Positions 9,741 to 19,536 of a DNA stretch of 21,999 nt are shown here, one piece after another. The DNA is taken from contig NW_003144293.1 of the NCBI RefSeq assembly GCF_000003605.2, positions 118,151 to 140,149 of the forward strand, in the 5' to 3' direction. The DNA comes from Saccoglossus kowalevskii. Lineage: Eukaryota; Hemichordata; Enteropneusta; Harrimaniidae. Numbering within the stretch: the stretch's first letter is position 1; the number at the start of each line of letters is the position of its first letter. The notes beneath the pieces were generated by a model that ran no database searches, had not been told where the DNA came from, and was given only the letters and a program-made list of their open reading frames with translations. Position numbers and translations under genes: made by a program.

Positions 9741-10316
9741 TTTTCATTCGAATAAAACATAACTGTCATAACACAATATAAAAGTCAACATGCAAATCAC
9801 CCAGTACAAATATGTGCATGGACATCAAATGAGTTTTCAGTCATTTCAAATAAAAAAGTATTATGTTTTTGAACAATAACAATTTGAAATTGAATTGAAA
9901 CAAATTTATTATGATAATCTTCCATTTTTTCATTTTAAATTAATTGTAAATTATATAGATAGTTTAGGATGTGTCTCTCGTGGCAACCACGTCTTCGTAC
10001 TTAATATTTGTTTAGTATTTAATGTGCAATGTTATATTATAACAGGGAAGGTTTCATGGCGTGTAACCTTCACAGGGTAAACATGCTCATGGCACGTTTG
10101 TACACAGTAAACAATTACCAGAATACAGATAATACTTGTTATATTTTCCCACGTAGACACAAATATTTCGCAAGAAATCATTACAGTTTCAGTGCAACCA
10201 GTTACAATATATTTATCACTTACCACAGCAATGTGAATATAATCACAGCTCAGATAATATTGCACATGTTTCAGCAGCGTTCAGAAAACAATCACATTAT
10301 CACAGGTATATAGTGT

Positions 10317-10336
10317 CACGTGGACCCATGACGCCA
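10317..10336 (-). promoter_or_regulatory. E-box and degenerate CRE-like site with 6-bp spacer, copy B
   Basis: CACGTG (10317-10322) and TGACGCCA (10329-10336) are separated by six bases, as in unit A. The CRE palindrome has one substitution (T to C in the core), so bZIP binding may be weaker in this copy. Confidence 0.4.
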
Positions 10337-10849
10337 CATGTTCTATAATCGGTGAATAGTGTGGTGTGCAACGATATAATTTTGATACAATCAAACCTGT
10401 GACCAAATATGACATCCGTTGAATAATTAATTACCGTAAGGTCAATTGTTTCTTTATGGAAGCTTATTTGGAAGGGAGAGCAACAGGAATCACACCGTTT
10501 TCCAAAATATCACACGTCGTCTAATACGCGCACGCGTTGTTTTGTTATAGGACGTATTTAAATCAAAACTAGCGAGAATGAGTGGGAGCACCGTTGATCA
10601 CGCTATAACGTATTGGGGATACGACTCGCACATTTTCTCTGATCTAATCATCAGCCCATTGTTTATCAACACAAAAAGAGTTACATAAAATGGTCAAAAC
10701 GGTAAAGTGCAACATTTTATTAATGTCAATGGTTTATGTTATAGATTTGAAGTCTGAATTGTGACACTCTTGCCATCTGAGATTATTTGTGAAATAGTGT
10801 TACTGCATTTAATCACAAAAAAGCTCATCTTTCAAGTGTTAAGGCTAGT

Positions 10850-11270
10850 CGTGTTCTACAAATACCTAATATTTAATAGTTTAGAAGAAAGAAGAAAATG
10901 TATTTTTGAAACGTCTGCACAAATGTACTATGATTTGGGAGATGTATTCCTCGTAAGATATTGCTGTGAAGGTGTGGAATAATGATGATAGTAAAAATAA
11001 AACCATCTCTCATCTCTCATGTCATATAATGGTGGTAAACTGGGACATAGAATCATAGTATGTATCTAAGTATAAATCAGCAGAAGCAGATTCTGTCGTC
11101 TCCTTGAGTTAAACTACATGAAGTTGAACTGGATATATCAGTGCAATATAATCTTTAAGGTTAAGATTTATGATCGAAAGTACATCACTAATATATTTGA
11201 ATGTGAAATTAAAGGCTTTAGCTTTTTTGTTTTTTAAATAATTTCTGTAGAAATCCAGCTTCAAATGAAT
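10850..11270 (-). pseudogene. Reverse transcriptase relic of an unassigned retroelement family
   Basis: Minus-strand frames carry, in order, KAFNFTFKYISDVLSIINLN, then DYIALIYPVQL, a stop, LKETTESASADLYLD and, after a frameshift, LYDMRDE. ADVSKIHFLLSSKLLN follows further on. This order matches an RT family common in marine invertebrate genomes, recalled as YIDDVLSLNN, then IYPxELEIKETTES, SYLDL, LYDKRDDF, RYARACS and SKLL. The catalytic YIDD reads YISD (11195-11184). An in-frame stop at 11110 and at least two frame changes show it is dead. The open frame continues upstream to 11456, but residues before about 11260 are not recognisable. I cannot name the clade; a Penelope-like relationship would need a tree. 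Confidence 0.8.
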
Positions 11271-11459
11271 AAATCTTCCATGGAGCACAATTTGATCAGA
11301 TTGGGAAATTTCCCGTAAAAATGTATTGTTCTTAACTAAGTAAGTAGAATCGTATACAGCCATAATGTATTTGTAGCGACTAAAACAATTTGTATTGACC
11401 AATTCAATATCGAACAAAGAAATATCGTGGACACCGAGCCGCACTACATCAAACACTGT

Positions 11460-12190
11460 AATCTAGTGAAGTACTGTGACAAATAATAAAACGTCAATAC
11501 CATATAATGTTTTAACATGGTTATATACTAAACTGCATACAAGTTACGTCATTTTGGAATCAATAATTTCGTCACTAGAATATAATTAGGTACATAATTC
11601 GTGTTATTGTTTGTAGAACACACATACAAATATCTGCTTACAACTGGTTTTTAATCCGTGTCGAAAACGTGCACAGACTGGTCGTTTTGTGCACGTTTCC
11701 GACACGGCTTATCAGCCACCTCAAGTGCCAAATCCATAAAATAAACAACCAATGTCAATAGAGTAGCCTAGGTGTTAAAAATGGATTAAGTACTGGCAAA
11801 CCAACTTCTGCATAGGTTTCTCTCTAAACGCATGCTTTTTGGTTCATTTAGTCATAATTTTTGAACTCAGAAACCTTCAAAACCTAATATTACATGTCAG
11901 AACGAGATTTCACGTTTTCTCCGTAAAAGGGATGCTGACTGTTCCCTCTCTGGACTCCCTTCCCGCGTATACTAGTACTACTAACTCCTACCATGTCCTC
12001 ACTTGATGACGCATCGAACAAACTTGAAGAGTCACATATACTACGTTACGTCATTTTCCTATTTTTCAATCTGGCACACAAATACACATCCTTTAATGGG
12101 AACATCTATAACATATCGAAAGCTTGGAATGTCACCTGTCTATTACGAAGCACACGAAAGTGAAAAAAAAATAAAAATATAAATTCAAAA
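11460..12190. other. Intergenic stretch, no gene recognised apart from the hairpin
   Basis: There is no supported exon. A 56-codon open frame on the plus strand (11993-12163) has a reasonable start context (ACCATG) but no homology I can see and no partner exon. Confidence 0.4.
11656..11707. repeat. Near-perfect inverted repeat (19-bp arms, 14-nt loop)
   Basis: The left arm is CCGTGTCGAAAACGTGCAC (11656-11674). The right arm (11689-11707) is its reverse complement except for one base. Three of the next four bases outward also pair. The arms are GC-rich against an AT-rich background. It could be a small fold-back element, a hairpin in a transcript, or a protein-binding palindrome. No flanking gene needs a hairpin here. 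Confidence 0.8.
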
Positions 12191-12620
12191 TTAAATTTTG
12201 TTTAATATATGTTTATGCAATGCATTCTTTATGGCACATCCTGTGATGTTCATTTGACAGTGGAGCACCGGCCACGGGCGGAAGTCGGCCATCTTGTCCA
12301 CCCATTTTTGGCGATGGTCTAGCTGCAGTTCGTAGCTCGCTTGGTTTCGCTGTCGATTATTCGTTCGTTGTGGTGTTAACGCAAAACCATGGAGCTACAA
12401 TTCCATTCTATGCGAGTTTCCCTATTTTACCGACCTGTAACGGCCGTAACAGCCATAAGCTATAAACGGGCAACAGAACTCATTTCGCCCAATCTCCCGC
12501 TTTTATCGCATTTCAATCAACCGCATATCGCTTAATTTCCGACCGCAAAACGACCATATTTCTTTCCCTTTCATTTCTCACTCGCTTAAAACACTGACCG
12601 CTTGTCCAATCACTGATCAT
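12191..12620 (-). promoter_or_regulatory. Promoter-like, CpG-richer patch with a short start-context ORF
   Basis: This patch has more CG dinucleotides than its surroundings. On the minus strand it carries ATTGG (inverted CCAAT) boxes near 12530-12620 and then CAAGATGGCCGACTTCCG at 12296-12279. That string combines a YY1-like AAGATGGC site, a good Kozak start and an ETS-like TTCCG. The ATG (12292) opens a 33-codon frame beginning MADFRPWPVL, with a stop at 12191. It could be the 5' end of a gene whose other exons I cannot find, a decayed promoter or part of a repeat. Nothing downstream on the minus strand is a recognisable continuation. Confidence 0.3.
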
Positions 12621-12811
12621 TGGCACATGAGTAGTCGGAATCGTTGTTTTAATGCTAAAGTTTGAGGATTCAACGAGTATTAACTAATCCATCACACTTT
12701 GTATCATTCGCGAATGCAAATTGAATTGTTACGTGGATGTTCCACAACAGGCTGATAGAGCGGGATTGTGTTCCATTAACTCCAGGGCTGCTACTTTGTT
12801 TTAACAATATG

Positions 12812-12830
12812 ATTAGAATAGAATAGAATA
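12812..12830 (-). repeat. ATTCT tandem tail of the LINE
   Basis: About three ATTCT units directly follow the AATAAA-containing 3' end, which marks the downstream boundary of the element. Confidence 0.65.
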
Positions 12831-12916
12831 ATGCTTTATTACATTCTTAATGAAATCTGACATTTCAGTTTTGGTAATTGCTGTATTAAAGCTTTTCAAA
12901 ATAAACTACAATTAAA

Positions 12917-13683
12917 CTACACATACAATACAATAATAGATTTCAAATAAAAAACAACTAAATCACACTGAAAATATAGCACAACAACACATTCATTAAT
13001 TTTCACCTTTTCTTTTCTTATTTTGTGGGCTTTCTGTATGTAATTTAATAACCCGAGTAGACATTGTTTGTTAGTTGTGTTTAAAATGTGTATCAATTTA
13101 TCTTTGTTGTTGCAATTTTTGAAATTTGGATTGGAGAATAGAGTATATAAGTGTTGTCTATTTTCTGTATGGAGATCACTCTCAGTGATGAAATGGATTT
13201 CATCCTCAATCACGTTACATTTTTCACATTTCCAGTCCTGAATTGTTGTTACCCACTTCTATACAGTTGATGGCAGCTAATTCTAAATTTGCTCATTGTT
13301 TGAACCGCTTGTCTATCCGTTAACTTTTGTAAATATGTTGTCTTTCTTCAATGTTATTGAATGTTTGTACATAGTTATTGCCCTATAGTGTAACAATGGT
13401 AATTTACCAGTATCCATTCTTACTGCAATGTTGCTTGATCTGTTATTCACATTTAGAATGTGCCTACAAAATCTGAGATGACTTTTTCAGTTTCTGTCTT
13501 GTCCCAGTTTTTGTTCGTACATACTCCCCATATTTCTCTCCCATATGTTAATATTGGTATTTGTGTGGTCTCAAACAATTGTGTTTTAATAGTAATATTG
13601 TTTCTATTGTTATTATAGATAGGTGCTTGTGCCCTTTCTGCTCTCCTTGCTTGTTTTGCTAGTGTTGACATTGTTAAGTCCAT
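12917..13683 (-). pseudogene. LINE ORF2 C-terminal region
   Basis: Post-RT sequence includes FETTQIPILTYGREIWGV (the usual ILTYGxEIWG segment) and, in other frames, CEKCNVIEDEIHFITESDLH. The latter is the CxxC-x7-H-x4-C knuckle-like end with its last Cys replaced by Ser. It then runs through LIHILNTTNKQCLLGLLNYI and KAHKIRK to the end. Stops and shifts separate the pieces. Confidence 0.75.
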
Positions 13684-13689
13684 AGACCA

Positions 13690-14827
13690 TTACTATTAAA
13701 GTTAACACCCATATAGGTGAAGTTTGTTGTTTTCTCAATTATATGATTTCCATACATTATATTTAGCTTCTCTGTATTGTAACCATTTCTATTAAATATA
13801 ATTTATTTTGTTTTCTTTATGTTTACTTGTAGTCCCCATTTGTTTGCATACCTATGTGGACAATTCATAGAATTTTGCAGTCCATTTTTACTTTGTGACA
13901 TAAGGATGATAGCATCTGCATATAACAGACATGGAATTGGTGTGTTATATAATAATGGTGGGAGACTAATTCATCTAATGTAGATATTAAATAGCGTAGG
14001 ACTCAGTGGACAGCCTTGTGTTACACCGTGTCGTATCTTCAAGTTTGACTGCACATTTCTTTTTCGGATACATATGTTTTATGATATTGTTGGTTTGCAT
14101 TTTATACATTAGACCAGTGTTCCACACATTATCGAAGCATTACTGAGGTCAATAAAACTGCAGTAAAGTTTCTTTTTCTGTGCTTGATATTTTTTTATTA
14201 TCGTGTGCAGGGTTAATATTTGGTGAGTTTTTTCTGAAACCACCTTGGTTTGGATGAAGGATGTTGTTTTCATCAAGAAACTTAATTCGTCTATTGTTGA
14301 TGATGGAATTAAATAGTTTTCCTATGCTGATACATAATGATATTCCCCTATAGTTATTGGTGTCAGTCATGCTTATCACTTTGTTTATGCAGTGGAGACA
14401 ATAGACTGACATTCCAGTTATTTGGATATTCACCAGTTTGTAGCACATGATTGAACAGCTTTTTTAGTGCATCTTTCATACTAGTACTGTTGTACTTCAG
14501 CATTTCTCCGGGAATGCTATCAGGCCCACATGATTTTTTGTTTTTTAATTTCTTTGTTGCATATAATATTTCCTTCAGTTTGATTTCTTTGTTTAGGTTT
14601 GTATCTACTGATTTATTCTGTTCTAGGAGTTTTAGTTTTTCTTGTAATGCTACCTGTTGTTCCTTTGTTGTAACTTTGTTTTTACTGGGTTCTTGAAAGT
14701 GTTCAATCCAAGTCTGGTGAGAGTTCTGTTGCACACGAGATTTTTCATTTTGGTGAGTCAGTTTGTTGATTGTCTTCCAGAATTCTTGTGGGTTTGTACT
14801 ACAAGTGAGATCTTCTATTTTTTTCAT
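13690..14827 (-). pseudogene. LINE reverse transcriptase domain, active site mutated
   Basis: RT motifs are spread over several frames: LKNKKSCGPDSIPGEMLKY, then LFNHVLQTGEYPNNWN and SLLSPLHK, a frame change, NNYRGISL, and HPNQGGFRKNS. Motif A follows as CSFIDLSNA (FID at 14156-14148, Asp kept), then GVTQGCPLSPTLFNIYI and motif C. Motif C reads YADA instead of YADD (13922-13911), so the second catalytic Asp is lost. In-frame stops follow LFNIYIR and NIKKTK. The 14830-15180 interval is the decayed linker between endonuclease and RT. Confidence 0.88.
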
Positions 14828-15182
14828 ATGTTCTTTCTTATCCTCTGTGTATAGTTTCTTTACAAATTTCTTGAATGTTTTCTTTTTGCAGTGATATATA
14901 TATGTCTCAGCTGTTTGTCATATGGGTTCTTTTGAAGAGATCTTGCCAAGGCGTTCAGTTCTTTTTTCATGTTGTCACACTGAGTGTTTGTCACCTTATG
15001 TTTTTCTTTTTATTATGGCTCTTTGTACTTGTCTTTTTTATGATGCACCTGTCTGCTATTGACTGCAACATTTTATGAAAGTCATCTGCTATATTATTTA
15101 ATGAGGTATTGTCATGATTATTTGTTATGAATTTGTTAATAACCGAACTTCCTACCTCTGTTTGTAAATAAATGTTGTAAAT

Positions 15183-15755
15183 TTATTTGTTTGCATTATT
15201 CCATATATATCTTCCAGGAGCCTTGGTTAAGTCTAAGTTGGTGTTGTGATTTTGTTTTAATCCAGGCAAGTTGATCAATGTTGTAATTGAACAGTGATCG
15301 CTGGATGATTTAAATGTATTCACATAAAAATGAATAATGTTATGATACATGTTAATTGACGATATTGAGTAGTCCACTGTGCTTGATCCAGATATCTCAT
15401 GACAGGTTATTTGGCCAATTTTGTCACCACATGCTCTTCCATTTAATATCAACAGTTGGTTTGACTGACATATCTGTACAAGTTTTTCTCCAAAATGATT
15501 TTTCTTATTATCTTGATTATGTCTTCTTATTTTTTCATTGTTTTCCCAACAGTGGTCTTGTGTCAGCAAGATGTATGTATCACTGTCTGTATGTATGTCA
15601 TCGATGTCACTTGTCCTGGCATTAAAGTCACCTTGCATTAATATCTTGCCAAGTTTTCCAAATTTTGTGATTTTGTGATAGACTTGATGATTTCCTTCAT
15701 TATTGATGGTTGTTTTAAACTTTGGTTCATAACTGCAATCACTGTTGGGGAAATG
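15183..15755 (-). pseudogene. LINE apurinic-like endonuclease, C-terminal half only
   Basis: Motifs of the exonuclease III-like (EEP) endonuclease, which nicks target DNA, are in order: ILMQGDFNART (GDFNAR 15632-15615), LILNGRACGDKIG, STVDYSI and SSDHCSI (15302-15288). The N-terminal half with the metal-binding N and E motifs is missing. The frame passes directly from the ORF1 tail (ERQLHF) to the middle of the domain, so a deletion appears to have removed the ORF1/ORF2 junction. That deletion would abolish nicking. Confidence 0.8.
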
Positions 15756-16645
15756 TAATTGTCTTTCTATCTTTAAAAGACGCTCCAGGATTGCATCATT
15801 GTAGTGTGTAGGGTATGTCAGAGTGTGACTGTTAACTACTTCACTGTATAACCTCATTGGTTGTTCATTTCTTCTTGGTGTACCTATTTTGAGTGGACTG
15901 TATGCCTGTAGTGGAGTTTTCTTGTCAATAGCTGACTTATTATTATATATAAAGGTTGGTGTTCCTTGGTATTTGTTAAGATGTACTCCATCATACTTTA
16001 ACATGTGATGGTGGATATTATTCATTGGTATGTATTCTATATTAATCCTAGCTGACTTGAGGTATGTGTAGGTTTCATTCATCACTGTTTTTCACCATTC
16101 CAATGCTTTTTTGGGAATATGCCACAAATGAAGAATTTCACATTTCCTTTTTTCTCGGTCAGTGCTTTCATAAATTTTTCAAGTTTGCATTTGATCTTAT
16201 CACTCGAGAGACCATTGTCAATGTCATTTCCTCCTACATTTAATGTCAAGGTTCTTAAGCAATCAGGAAGCTCGTTATTCTCAACCGCATGTTGGATACT
16301 ATCAATTGTTGCTGCCCTAAATGTCAAGAAGAACTGGTTTTTAGCCAGGTCTTTTCTCTGGATATGTGTTGATTGCGAATCACTCACTCCAAGATGTTCA
16401 ACTTGTGAAGGTATATTGCGTGATCTGAAATGTTTGTATGGTGCTCTTTGATGTTGTTGATAGTTATTTGGCAGAGTTGTTCCCTCTTGTTGATGGGATG
16501 ATGTTGTTTTATGCATCTGTTTGGATGTATAATTCTTTTGTTCAGCCTTTATCACATCTATTCCATACTGCTTTACTCTATGGACACTAACCTTCTTTAT
16601 TGCTTCCAAGATGTGGTTTGACTTAGTTTCATTATCATTATTTTG
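15756..16645 (-). pseudogene. LINE ORF1 SGNH/GDSL-type esterase domain (frameshifted)
   Basis: Esterase blocks can be read in two frames joined near 16085. Block I is LGVSDSQS, with the catalytic-Ser-like position. Block III is LNVGGNDI (GGND at 16234-16223). Block V is DGVHLN (15992-15975), with the Asp-His pair. FICGIFPKKHW lies just before the frame change. These are the marks of SGNH hydrolases carried by CR1-like ORF1 proteins, whose role in transposition is not settled. The segment ends in a helical tail (ILERLLKIERQLHF). The Gly of the usual GDS is replaced by Ser. Confidence 0.75.
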
Positions 16646-17068
16646 TGTTTATTAACTTCAGTTCATCCCTGATTGTGGAAATATCTCCGCTGTCATTACT
16701 TTTATTCATTTGTTTCAGTTTTTGTTCTAGTTTGTAGGTATTAATTATGAGTTCATTGTTGTTAGTTGTGAGCTGATTCCGTTTTGCTTGTAAGCTTTCT
16801 ATTTTATCATCACCATTTTCAGCTTTTCAATTTCAGTTGATTTTCTTTGTAGGTCTTTTTCCATTAATGTGCATGCTGCTGATATTTGCTTTCCTTCACT
16901 TGTTGGTTTTGTTGATAACTTAGATATAATTTCATTCAAACCTTCTGATATTGTACTGTCTATTTGTTGCAGTAGTGATGAACTCTGACATTGATAGCTT
17001 TCAAATGCACTCAGTATATCAGTCATGTTTAACACAGGTTTGCTTGGTTGCCTTGTTGAGTTGAGCAT
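16646..17068 (-). pseudogene. LINE ORF1 coiled-coil region
   Basis: The frame at 17068-16799 contains LLQQIDSTISEGLNEIISKL and continues, after a one-base shift at about 16805, with KIESLQAKRNQLTTNNNELI, LEQKLKQMNKS and IRDELKLINTK. The heptad-like Leu/Ile spacing and high Lys/Glu/Gln content indicate a coiled coil used for ORF1 multimerisation. A second frame change near 16650 connects to the esterase region. Confidence 0.65.
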
Positions 17069-17069
17069 A

Positions 17070-17650
17070 TATGTATTTTAGAAGGTGTTTCATCTTTGAC
17101 AAGATGTTTTTCTCTTCTTTCTAGAGTCCTCTCCTGTCTATCATCTAAACTGCAGCTCAGCAAAGACTTTGGTTGTATATATTTCTTCTTCACTGTAGAT
17201 TCCCTTTCTTCCAGACCTTTGGTAATTTTCAAAGCATCATTTTTTGAACTGTATTTGGCGTTTGCTTTGCGGACTCTTAGAGATCTACTTGGGGGAGGTT
17301 TTTCATTATCAAGCAATGTAGATTGTGTTGCAACTGTAATTTAAAATCTAATTAGTTCCTGAAGTTGTTTAAAGAAGGTGTATCCTTCATTCACAATCCA
17401 GGAGTGGTAATTATTCCCTTGTATTAGTACGGTCCCATTAAAATAAACTTTAATTGTGACTTTTATTCCCTCATCTACTATACGTAACTGTACACTATTC
17501 TCATCTTCTTTTCTGTCATAGCATTATTCACTTCGTGGATATACTGTATTTAATGCTCTAATCCATACTTCTTTTAAGTTAGTTACATATTTTATTGTAA
17601 CACTATTTGTATTAAATGTTATTGTAATTGTGAGTGTGATATGTAAACAA
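17070..17650 (-). pseudogene. LINE ORF1 N-terminal region, with two in-frame stops
   Basis: One frame runs from about 17640 to 17070, broken by TAA at 17526-17524 and at 17343-17341. It contains VTIKVYFNGTVLIQGNNYHS, the beta-rich TGTVxVQG-like segment found near the start of ORF1 in related LINEs. A basic, Lys/Arg-rich stretch follows (SRSLRVRKANAKYSSKNDAL, then ERRE) that probably binds RNA. A frame change near 17070 leads into the coiled-coil part. No start codon is visible, so the 5' end is probably eroded. Confidence 0.65.
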
Positions 17651-17680
17651 AGTAGTAAAGCATGATAAACAAAAACAAAT

Positions 17681-19079
17681 CCTAAAACTAAAAACTAAAA
17701 TATCTCCAAAAAACTAAAAGGAAAGAAAGATTAAGACTAATTCTAATTATTCCCTATTCCCTATTCCCTGGTTTTCCTTAAAATTAGATCTTATTGCAGA
17801 GGAAAACACAGAGACTACATGCTGTTGATAGCGCCCTCATATGAATATCGAGACATTTACGTGATACAGGCAATGCTAACTCCTTAGGTCAGAGAGCACG
17901 GAAACCAGGAAAATATTGATGTGTCCCCCAAAAAACAAAGATGCCATGGCCATGTATTTAAAATTCGAGCGAGCTGATGGGCTAAATTTCTGGGCTCGTG
18001 TGGTCGAAAAATAAAGTAGAAATTATTCAACAAGCGGTTGAAAAAGCGAGTGAAAAAAGAAAATGATCGAAAAGCAGAAGCGAGCAGGAGGTTGGGTGAA
18101 ATTAGTGCTGTACATTCAGGTCCTTTGTAATAAACACGATCGACCAAGATCTATCAATCTGAAGCACGCCAAAGACAGAAAAAATGAATATTGACACCTT
18201 TCATATTTTTTAAATGAGCCAAAAAATGTATGCTGCTTAAGCGATGATCGATCGAAATACGCTCGTTTTGCAAGTTTTAATGGCTGCGTTCTGTTGAAGA
18301 TACCAGACTTCACTTTCGGAGTTATTACCGAAGATAATGTACGACATATTAAAAATCGGAAAAAGCAAAAAACAACAATTGGTTATGTGAAATTGATTAG
18401 CATTCATGTAGGTCCAATCAATTGTATCGTCTATTTCGTCAACTGAACTTTACAACCCGGACCTGCTCGACTATTATTATTGCAAATGTCATCATTTCTT
18501 TCTTCCTGGTCAATGAATCAAGAATCAATTGGGTATAAGTACGTTATTTTAGAATGATTTTCATTTCGTTTCACGTGATAGCTAGTCTGATTTCTCATAT
18601 AGCATTACAAATAGGAAGTCCTCGGCATGCTTCAGAGTACTAGTATACTCCAGACCACTCGATTTGATGAATAGTCTGGGTGTGGCTTGTGGGTAAGACT
18701 AACAAATTGATTCCGATGAGGTTGTGATTATTCAGATTTTTGACAATGAATTGTTATTATTGAAATGAAATTATCACGTCTAGGGGTGAATTGTTAATAG
18801 GTAAAATGGTCTTAAAAACATAAATTGTTCATCGTCTTGTGTACACCAGTAAAGAGAGTGGCGTCTGGACGTAACCCATAATTGGAAGAGCTGTTCATGC
18901 ATTGACCAATCACACAACAGCTTACCAACACCAATGAAATATTTGTGCTTAACAAAGGGGTTTGGCACTAAAAACATGGAACGTTTATAGGCTTAAAGTT
19001 GAATTTAGATCGTGTTATAATCCAAATTCCCTTGGCAGAGTTGTAAGCACAAATTTTCATATGCGTGCACACTCGAGTT
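17681..19079. other. Intergenic stretch with one pair of diverged 33-bp repeats
   Basis: No gene is supported. Two segments, 18091-18123 and 18382-18415, share GTGAAATT, then CATTCAGGTCC or CATGTAGGTCC, and are both preceded by A/G-rich sequence. The plus-strand frame from about 18196 to 18444 is open but lacks a start and homology. A triple TTCCCTA run lies near 17750-17768. The small inverted repeat CCAGAC/GTCTGG occurs near 18650-18680. Confidence 0.4.
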
Positions 19080-19195
19080 AGGAATTGATCTTCCGATATT
19101 TAATTATTCAAGGAATGTCGTTATTAGAACACATGCTTGATTGTAACAACATACATTCGTTGTACATAACATAGGTCCCCTGTTATGAAAACCTA

Positions 19196-19215
19196 TGACG
19201 TCATAGATCTACGTG
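19196..19215 (+). promoter_or_regulatory. CRE-like palindrome and E-box-like site with 6-bp spacer, copy C
   Basis: TGACGTCA (19196-19203) is followed after six bases by TACGTG (19210-19215), the counterpart of CACGTG in units A and B. The LINE inserted downstream now places this module about 2.6 kb from exon 1. Confidence 0.45.
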
Positions 19216-19363
19216 ACAAATATAATGCGATAATGTTTTGGTTGCCTGAACACAGTTGAAACCAACGTAATATTTTCCGAGTTGTGAGCACATCCACGCT
19301 GTTGAGGCAAGTGACAAATACACAATGTTTTCGTGTCTATGAGAGAACAACATGTCAACAAAA

Positions 19364-19402
19364 TATAGATAGATAGATTGATAGATAGATACTAGATAGA
19401 TA
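19364..19402. repeat. TAGA/TATC microsatellite (LINE tail)
   Basis: Imperfect tetranucleotide run that forms the 3' tail of the minus-strand LINE and marks its boundary. Confidence 0.85.
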
Positions 19403-19481
19403 ATTTATTTGACACAAAACTTTGTATCTACAATACATTGTCCATAGTCAAGAAACTAATCTATCAACAACACAATAAAAA

Positions 19482-19515
19482 ACACAACAAAAACAACAAC
19501 AACAACAACAACAAA
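19482..19515. repeat. CAA-rich microsatellite
   Basis: ACAACAACAA-type run in the 3' part of the LINE, opposite the C-terminal coding region. Confidence 0.8.
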
Positions 19516-19536
19516 GAAAAAAGTTTTAGAAATAAT

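Larger units (their letters stand above)
7440..10640 (-). repeat. Duplicated unit B (carries cysteine-rich gene B)
   Basis: It is homologous to unit A in the same orientation; the two ATG codons are 4596 bp apart. From the ATGCTTTCTAA landmark to the stop codon, unit A has about 400 bp and unit B about 1190 bp. Unit B therefore carries about 0.8 kb of extra sequence between roughly 7870 and 8830, which includes a reverse transcriptase relic. Edges were estimated by eye. Confidence 0.75.
12812..17680 (-). mobile_element. CR1/L2-like LINE with SGNH esterase domain, near full length but inactive
   Basis: About 4.9 kb of minus-strand sequence follows the order of a CR1/L2-group non-LTR retrotransposon. 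The order is an ORF1 N-terminal region, coiled coil, SGNH esterase, endonuclease, RT and C-terminal knuckle-like region. The 3' end reads AATAAAGCATT followed by about three ATTCT units (12830-12812), the kind of short tandem tail seen in CR1-type elements. Esterase domains are known in CR1-like ORF1 proteins. Many stops and frameshifts, a mutated RT active site and an apparent internal deletion show it cannot move by itself. The 5' edge is uncertain, and no target site duplication was identified. Confidence 0.88.

Noticed and set aside
10761-10982. Plus-strand 73-codon frame beginning MTLLPSEIICEI that resembles an F-box helix
   Set aside because: It is antisense to the reverse transcriptase relic at 10850-11270 (SKIHFLLSSKLL region), has no partner domain, and the match is short.
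11993-12163. Plus-strand 56-codon frame with ACCATG start
   Set aside because: No recognisable domain, no splice partner and no duplicate; length is expected by chance in this window.
14451-15078. Hydrophobic plus-strand frames that look like membrane proteins (MNSFFSASFILVLLYFSI and similar)
   Set aside because: They are opposite Lys/Asn-rich LINE ORF2 sequence; the complement of AAA/AAT codons yields artificial Phe and Leu runs.
18780-18977. Minus-strand 65-codon frame
   Set aside because: No domain, no conserved copy and no splice context; likely chance.
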